The position numbers and the translations under genes are program-made. Of a stretch of DNA of 5,968 bases, positions 5,732-5,968 are shown in pieces. The notes beneath the pieces were generated by a model, which was not told the DNA's origin, did not search any database, and saw only the letters and a program-made list of their open reading frames with translations. The stretch is from the NCBI GenBank assembly GCA_030837935.1, contig JAUQXU010000083.1:1-5968 (forward strand), read 5' to 3'. Every line of letters begins with the position of its first letter. The stretch's first letter is position 1. This stretch comes from Candidatus Brocadia sp. (GTDB lineage Bacteria; Planctomycetota; Brocadiia; Brocadiales; Brocadiaceae).

Positions 5732-5968
5732 TCAAAAAAATAGTTACTGGCAACATGCCCACAAAACTCATGGCATTGGTTATGGCTGTTACCCTTTGGT
5801 TGTATGCTATCAATCGACATACGGGGGATTTAACAGAGGTTGTTGGCTTGACTGTTGCCGTTCCGGAAGGTATTGCCATCCTTGAACAGGAAACAGAAGA
5901 AATTACGATACATCTCCGGGGCCCGCAAAATGTTATCGATACGGTTGAAGATATGATAAAAGATCGAA
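5728..5968 (+). CDS. cdaR: YbbR-domain protein CdaR, 5' part (cut by window edge)
   Basis: The first 80 residues are visible; the gene continues past base 5968. A short basic start (MIKKIVTGN) leads into one membrane helix (about 12-28) ending in TLWLYAINR, a typical YbbR signature. The first extracytoplasmic YbbR repeat follows, with LTVAVPEGIAIL and then ITIHLRGPQNVIDTV (59-73). In Firmicutes CdaR binds CdaA and modulates its activity; full-length proteins usually have two to four such repeats. Start GTG 5728 overlaps the cdaA stop by four bases and has a good ribosome binding site. In many genomes glmM (phosphoglucosamine mutase) lies downstream; that part is outside this window. Confidence 0.9.
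   Translation, partial: MIKKIVTGNMPTKLMALVMAVTLWLYAINRHTGDLTEVVGLTVAVPEGIAILEQETEEITIHLRGPQNVIDTVEDMIKDR

Noticed and set aside
5185..5820. Antisense open frame of 211 codons opposite cdaA
   Set aside because: Its translation is low in recognisable motifs and lies fully opposite a clearly conserved gene; treated as a shadow.

Overview
The window is a compact, single-strand run of housekeeping genes, all on the + strand, with no mobile element, tRNA, rRNA or CRISPR array. The order is phoH (PhoH/YbeZ-type ATPase), ybeY (rRNA-maturation endonuclease), recO, a secreted BamD-like TPR protein, lptE (lipopolysaccharide-assembly lipoprotein), folP (dihydropteroate synthase), cdaA (diadenylate cyclase) and the 5' part of cdaR (YbbR-domain regulator), which runs off the right edge.

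The organism is a Gram-negative-type bacterium: it has LptE and a BamD-like protein, both implying an outer membrane. The LptE starts its mature part with Cys-Gly-Tyr and carries a Phe-Arg-Arg-Gly segment, the TPR protein has a Trp-rich segment just after its signal peptide, and the DNA is moderately AT-rich. Together these recall Planctomycetota, most likely the anammox order Brocadiales (Kuenenia/Brocadia-like). This is recognition from memory, not a search result, and should be held with moderate confidence.

Layout: (1) 15-1007 phoH. (2) A 154-bp gap almost filled by an imperfect palindrome of about 103 bp (1033-1135). In many bacteria a 7TM-HD c-di-AMP phosphodiesterase gene (pgpH) lies at this place, and it is absent here. 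(3) 1162-3320 ybeY, recO and the TPR gene, separated by only 14-21 bp. (4) A 185-bp gap (3321-3505) holding a GC-rich hairpin/repeat-like segment. (5) 3506-5968 lptE, folP, cdaA and cdaR, with a 10-bp gap and then overlaps of 1 and 4 bp. These are very likely co-transcribed, and folP-cdaA-cdaR are probably translationally coupled.

Functionally the genes cover ribosome/RNA quality control (PhoH, YbeY), recombinational repair (RecO), outer-membrane building (BamD-like, LptE), folate synthesis (FolP) and c-di-AMP signalling (CdaA, CdaR). I found no undescribed system. The most interesting points are the palindrome replacing pgpH, a YbeY active site with Asp in place of the third His, a BamD-like protein without a lipobox, and a c-di-AMP synthesis module in a probable planctomycete.
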